A DNA stretch of 6,229 nucleotides from the NCBI GenBank assembly GCA_959606705.1, contig CAUHLX010000171.1:1-6229 (forward strand), read 5' to 3'. Shown piece by piece: positions 4,916 to 6,229 of this stretch; the stretch's first letter is position 1, and every line of letters begins with the position of its first letter. The notes under the pieces are model-generated. The model did not search any database, was not told the origin of the DNA, and saw nothing but the letters and a program-made list of their open reading frames with translations. The position numbers and the translations under genes were made by a program. This stretch comes from an uncultured Bacillota bacterium (GTDB lineage: Bacteria > Bacillota > Clostridia > Peptostreptococcales > Anaerovoracaceae).

Positions 4916-5839
4916 TTATTTCGTACGGTTTCGGAGGACGCCGATCCCTTCGATCACACAGCGGATCTCATCGCCGGGCCGGAGGAAGCGAGGGGGCTCG
5001 AAGCCCATGCCCACGCCGGCCGGGGTACCGGTGAGGATGATGTCGCCGGGCCGCAGGGGATAACCTGCGGAAAGATCGCTGATGATGGTGGGAATGTCAA
5101 AAATCATCTTACTTGTCCGGCTGCTCTGGCGCAGCTCGTCATTGACATAACAGCGGATTTCCAGATCCGAAGGAAGTGGAAGCGCGCTCTTGTGAACGAT
5201 CCAGGGGCCCATGGGGCAATGAGTCGAGAGACTCTTCCCTTTAAACCACTGGCTGTGATCCTGCTGGAGATCCCGGGCGGATACGTCGTTGGCGATGGTG
5301 TAGCCAAAGATGTGCTCCTCCGCGCGGTCGGCGGGAATATCAATCCCTCCTTTGCCGATGATGACCGCCAGCTCCACCTCGTAGTCCACCTGCGAAGTAG
5401 CTTCGGGATGCATCAGAATTTCCTGTTCGGCGCCGATGACGGTATGATCGGGTTTGGTGAAGTAAATGGGACAATCAGGTACCGTGCCGGGGATGGCGGT
5501 CGTCTTGATCTCCTTGGCGTGCTCCACATAATTTTTGCCCAGACAGACGATGTTGCGGGCCGGGTTGGGGATGGGAGCCAAAAAGGTGAGCTGATCCGCA
5601 GAAAGGGCCAGCTCCGGTCGAGCGCCGAAAAATTCGGCGATATCGTCCGTCCAATGGTCCTGATAACAGGATATGAAACCCCGCATATCAACGGGGGCTG
5701 TAAAATCATTGTCGACTTGTCTTTGCTCATCGAAAAAAGCGGAAAGGGGAAACGCCCGGTTCCCCTGGCGGTCGATGCAGCACAGGGCCGGAACTCCATT
5801 GCACAACGTGTTGGCATAAATCATGTCATTGTCCTCCAT
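4916..5839 (-). CDS. Fumarylacetoacetate hydrolase (FAH) family protein
   Basis: 307-residue cytoplasmic enzyme of the FAH superfamily (PF01557 type), which uses a divalent metal for hydrolysis, decarboxylation or tautomerisation of 2-oxo acids such as acylpyruvates, oxaloacetate or ring-cleavage products. Motifs: CLGKNYVEHAKE (99-110), metal ligands E154 and E156 (DYEVELAVIIGK) and D185 (NDVSARDLQ), K202 in WFKGKSL, CPMGPWIV (208-215) and the closing GDIILTGTPAGVG (265-277). Residue 205 is Ser where most relatives have Asp (S-L-S-T-H-C-P-M-G versus L-D-x-x-C-P). The ATG at 5839 has AAGGA seven bases upstream. An internal ATG at 5824 (MIYANTL) has a stronger GGAGG eight bases upstream and matches where homologues begin, so the protein may be 302 residues. 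It is the first gene after a likely promoter and precedes the TPR-DUF1963 gene. The exact substrate cannot be assigned. Confidence 0.93.
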   Translation of the reverse strand: MEDNDMIYANTLCNGVPALCCIDRQGNRAFPLSAFFDEQRQVDNDFTAPVDMRGFISCYQDHWTDDIAEFFGARPELALSADQLTFLAPIPNPARNIVCLGKNYVEHAKEIKTTAIPGTVPDCPIYFTKPDHTVIGAEQEILMHPEATSQVDYEVELAVIIGKGGIDIPADRAEEHIFGYTIANDVSARDLQQDHSQWFKGKSLSTHCPMGPWIVHKSALPLPSDLEIRCYVNDELRQSSRTSKMIFDIPTIISDLSAGYPLRPGDIILTGTPAGVGMGFEPPRFLRPGDEIRCVIEGIGVLRNRTK

Positions 5840-5858
5840 AGAACGTTCCTTGTTACTT

Positions 5859-5887
5859 AGTATATCATTTTTGCATGAAAATGAACA
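5859..5887 (-). promoter_or_regulatory. Likely sigma-A-type promoter for the FAH-family operon
   Basis: On the minus strand a good -10 box TATACT (5864-5859) lies 17 bp after a weak -35 TGTTCA (5887-5882), in an AT-rich stretch. Transcription would begin near 5852, giving a leader of about 13 nt to the ATG at 5839 and about 28 nt to the ATG at 5824. It sits between the PII-like stop codon and the FAH-family start, so the operon can be expressed independently of the regulator gene. Confidence 0.5.
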
Positions 5888-5910
5888 TAATATTTGAAAT
5901 TAGGCATATT

Positions 5911-6229
5911 TTATTCCTTTTCGTGTACCACCCCCATGACTTCGTCTACCGGCAGGGAGAAGGCCAGCCCTTTTCCCTCCGTCATCAATCCGGCCGCCGC
6001 GATAATGGCGTGCATGACCTGCTGCGTCTGGGCGTGACGGACCAGACTGAGAATGACCTCTCGTTCCGGCTGAATGGAAACGGAAAAGAATTTTTCCACC
6101 TCGTGAATCCCGGAGCCTCGGGCGTAGAAAATGGTACCGCCGCCGGCGCCGCCTTCCTTGGCGGCATCGATCACCTGATCGGCAAATCCGCGGTTTACGA
6201 CGGTAACGATTAAATCGTACTCTCTGGAA
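5911..6229 (-). CDS. PII-like (GlnB-family) regulator protein, N-terminus outside window
   Basis: Small trimeric-type signalling protein related to PII. The open frame runs to the right edge, beginning (S)REYDLIVTVVNRGFADQVID, so the GTG at 6174 is internal and the true start lies upstream. About 105 of an expected 110-120 residues are visible. The first part has NRGF, AAKEGGAGGGTIFYARGSG (the glycine-rich turn plus ARG), followed by SIQPEREVILSLV and TEGKGLAFSLPVDEVMGV near the end. This is the divergent PII-like group with N-R-G-F and G-G-T...A-R-G signatures, not canonical GlnB/GlnK with its uridylylated T-loop tyrosine. Such proteins sense nucleotides or metabolites and usually control a neighbouring membrane protein; the partner is probably encoded upstream, beyond the window. 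It ends 71 nt before the FAH-family start, with no strong terminator between, only AT-rich sequence. Confidence 0.88.
   Translation of the reverse strand, partial: SREYDLIVTVVNRGFADQVIDAAKEGGAGGGTIFYARGSGIHEVEKFFSVSIQPEREVILSLVRHAQTQQVMHAIIAAAGLMTEGKGLAFSLPVDEVMGVVHEKE

Noticed and set aside
5911..6174. GTG 6174 as the start of the PII-like gene
   Set aside because: The frame continues upstream to the window edge with family-specific sequence (LIVTVVNRGFADQ), so the codon is internal.

Overview
This window looks like chromosomal DNA from a Bacillota (Firmicutes), probably a clostridial-type anaerobe. The pointers are a Sir2 deacetylase of the four-cysteine bacterial type, a short copper-amine-oxidase-like 'stalk' domain, a YwqG-type DUF1963 domain, a PII-like regulator with the NRGF...GGT..ARG signature, purine-rich Shine-Dalgarno sites and classic stem-plus-U-run terminators. 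GC content is moderate (mid-50s by eye), apart from an AT-rich patch near 852-1044. No rRNA, tRNA, CRISPR array, transposase or plasmid/phage structural gene is visible.

Layout: the 3' part of a sirtuin gene enters from the left on the plus strand and ends at 608, followed by a long UUCG-capped terminator (642-699). About 640 bp without a convincing gene follows (609-1247), packed with distinct repeats: 16 tandem 9-bp units (710-853), six strand-alternating TTTCGAC motifs forming three inverted pairs (852-1044), two 19-bp direct repeats (1044-1081), and 14 phase-locked octamers (1111-1222). The other genes are all on the minus strand: a catalytically complete XerC/D-like tyrosine recombinase (1248-2345) whose 3' end faces the repeat island; an intergenic stretch with a terminator (2346-2638); a short stalk-domain protein (2639-2878); a TPR-DUF1963 fusion (2894-4885); a fumarylacetoacetate hydrolase family enzyme (4916-5839) with a likely promoter at 5859-5887; and the bulk of a PII-like regulator (5911 to the right edge).

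Relationships: the FAH-family gene, the TPR-DUF1963 gene and the stalk gene are closely spaced (gaps 30 and 15 nt) between one promoter and one terminator, so they probably form one operon. They do not make an obvious single pathway. The PII-like gene is a separate upstream unit or is only loosely linked. The recombinase stands alone. Its transcript probably runs into the repeat island, because no terminator lies directly behind it and the 642-699 hairpin also has a T-rich flank in the minus direction.

The most unusual part is the repeat island together with the neighbouring recombinase. One inverted pair in it (986-1013) has the 11-6-11 geometry of a tyrosine-recombinase core site. Whether the island is a recombination target, a dispersed palindromic repeat, a structured 3' UTR or slippage-prone filler cannot be settled from this sequence alone. 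Short tandem repeats also occur inside two coding regions (recombinase N-terminus, TPR-DUF1963 linker), so slippage may be common in this genome.
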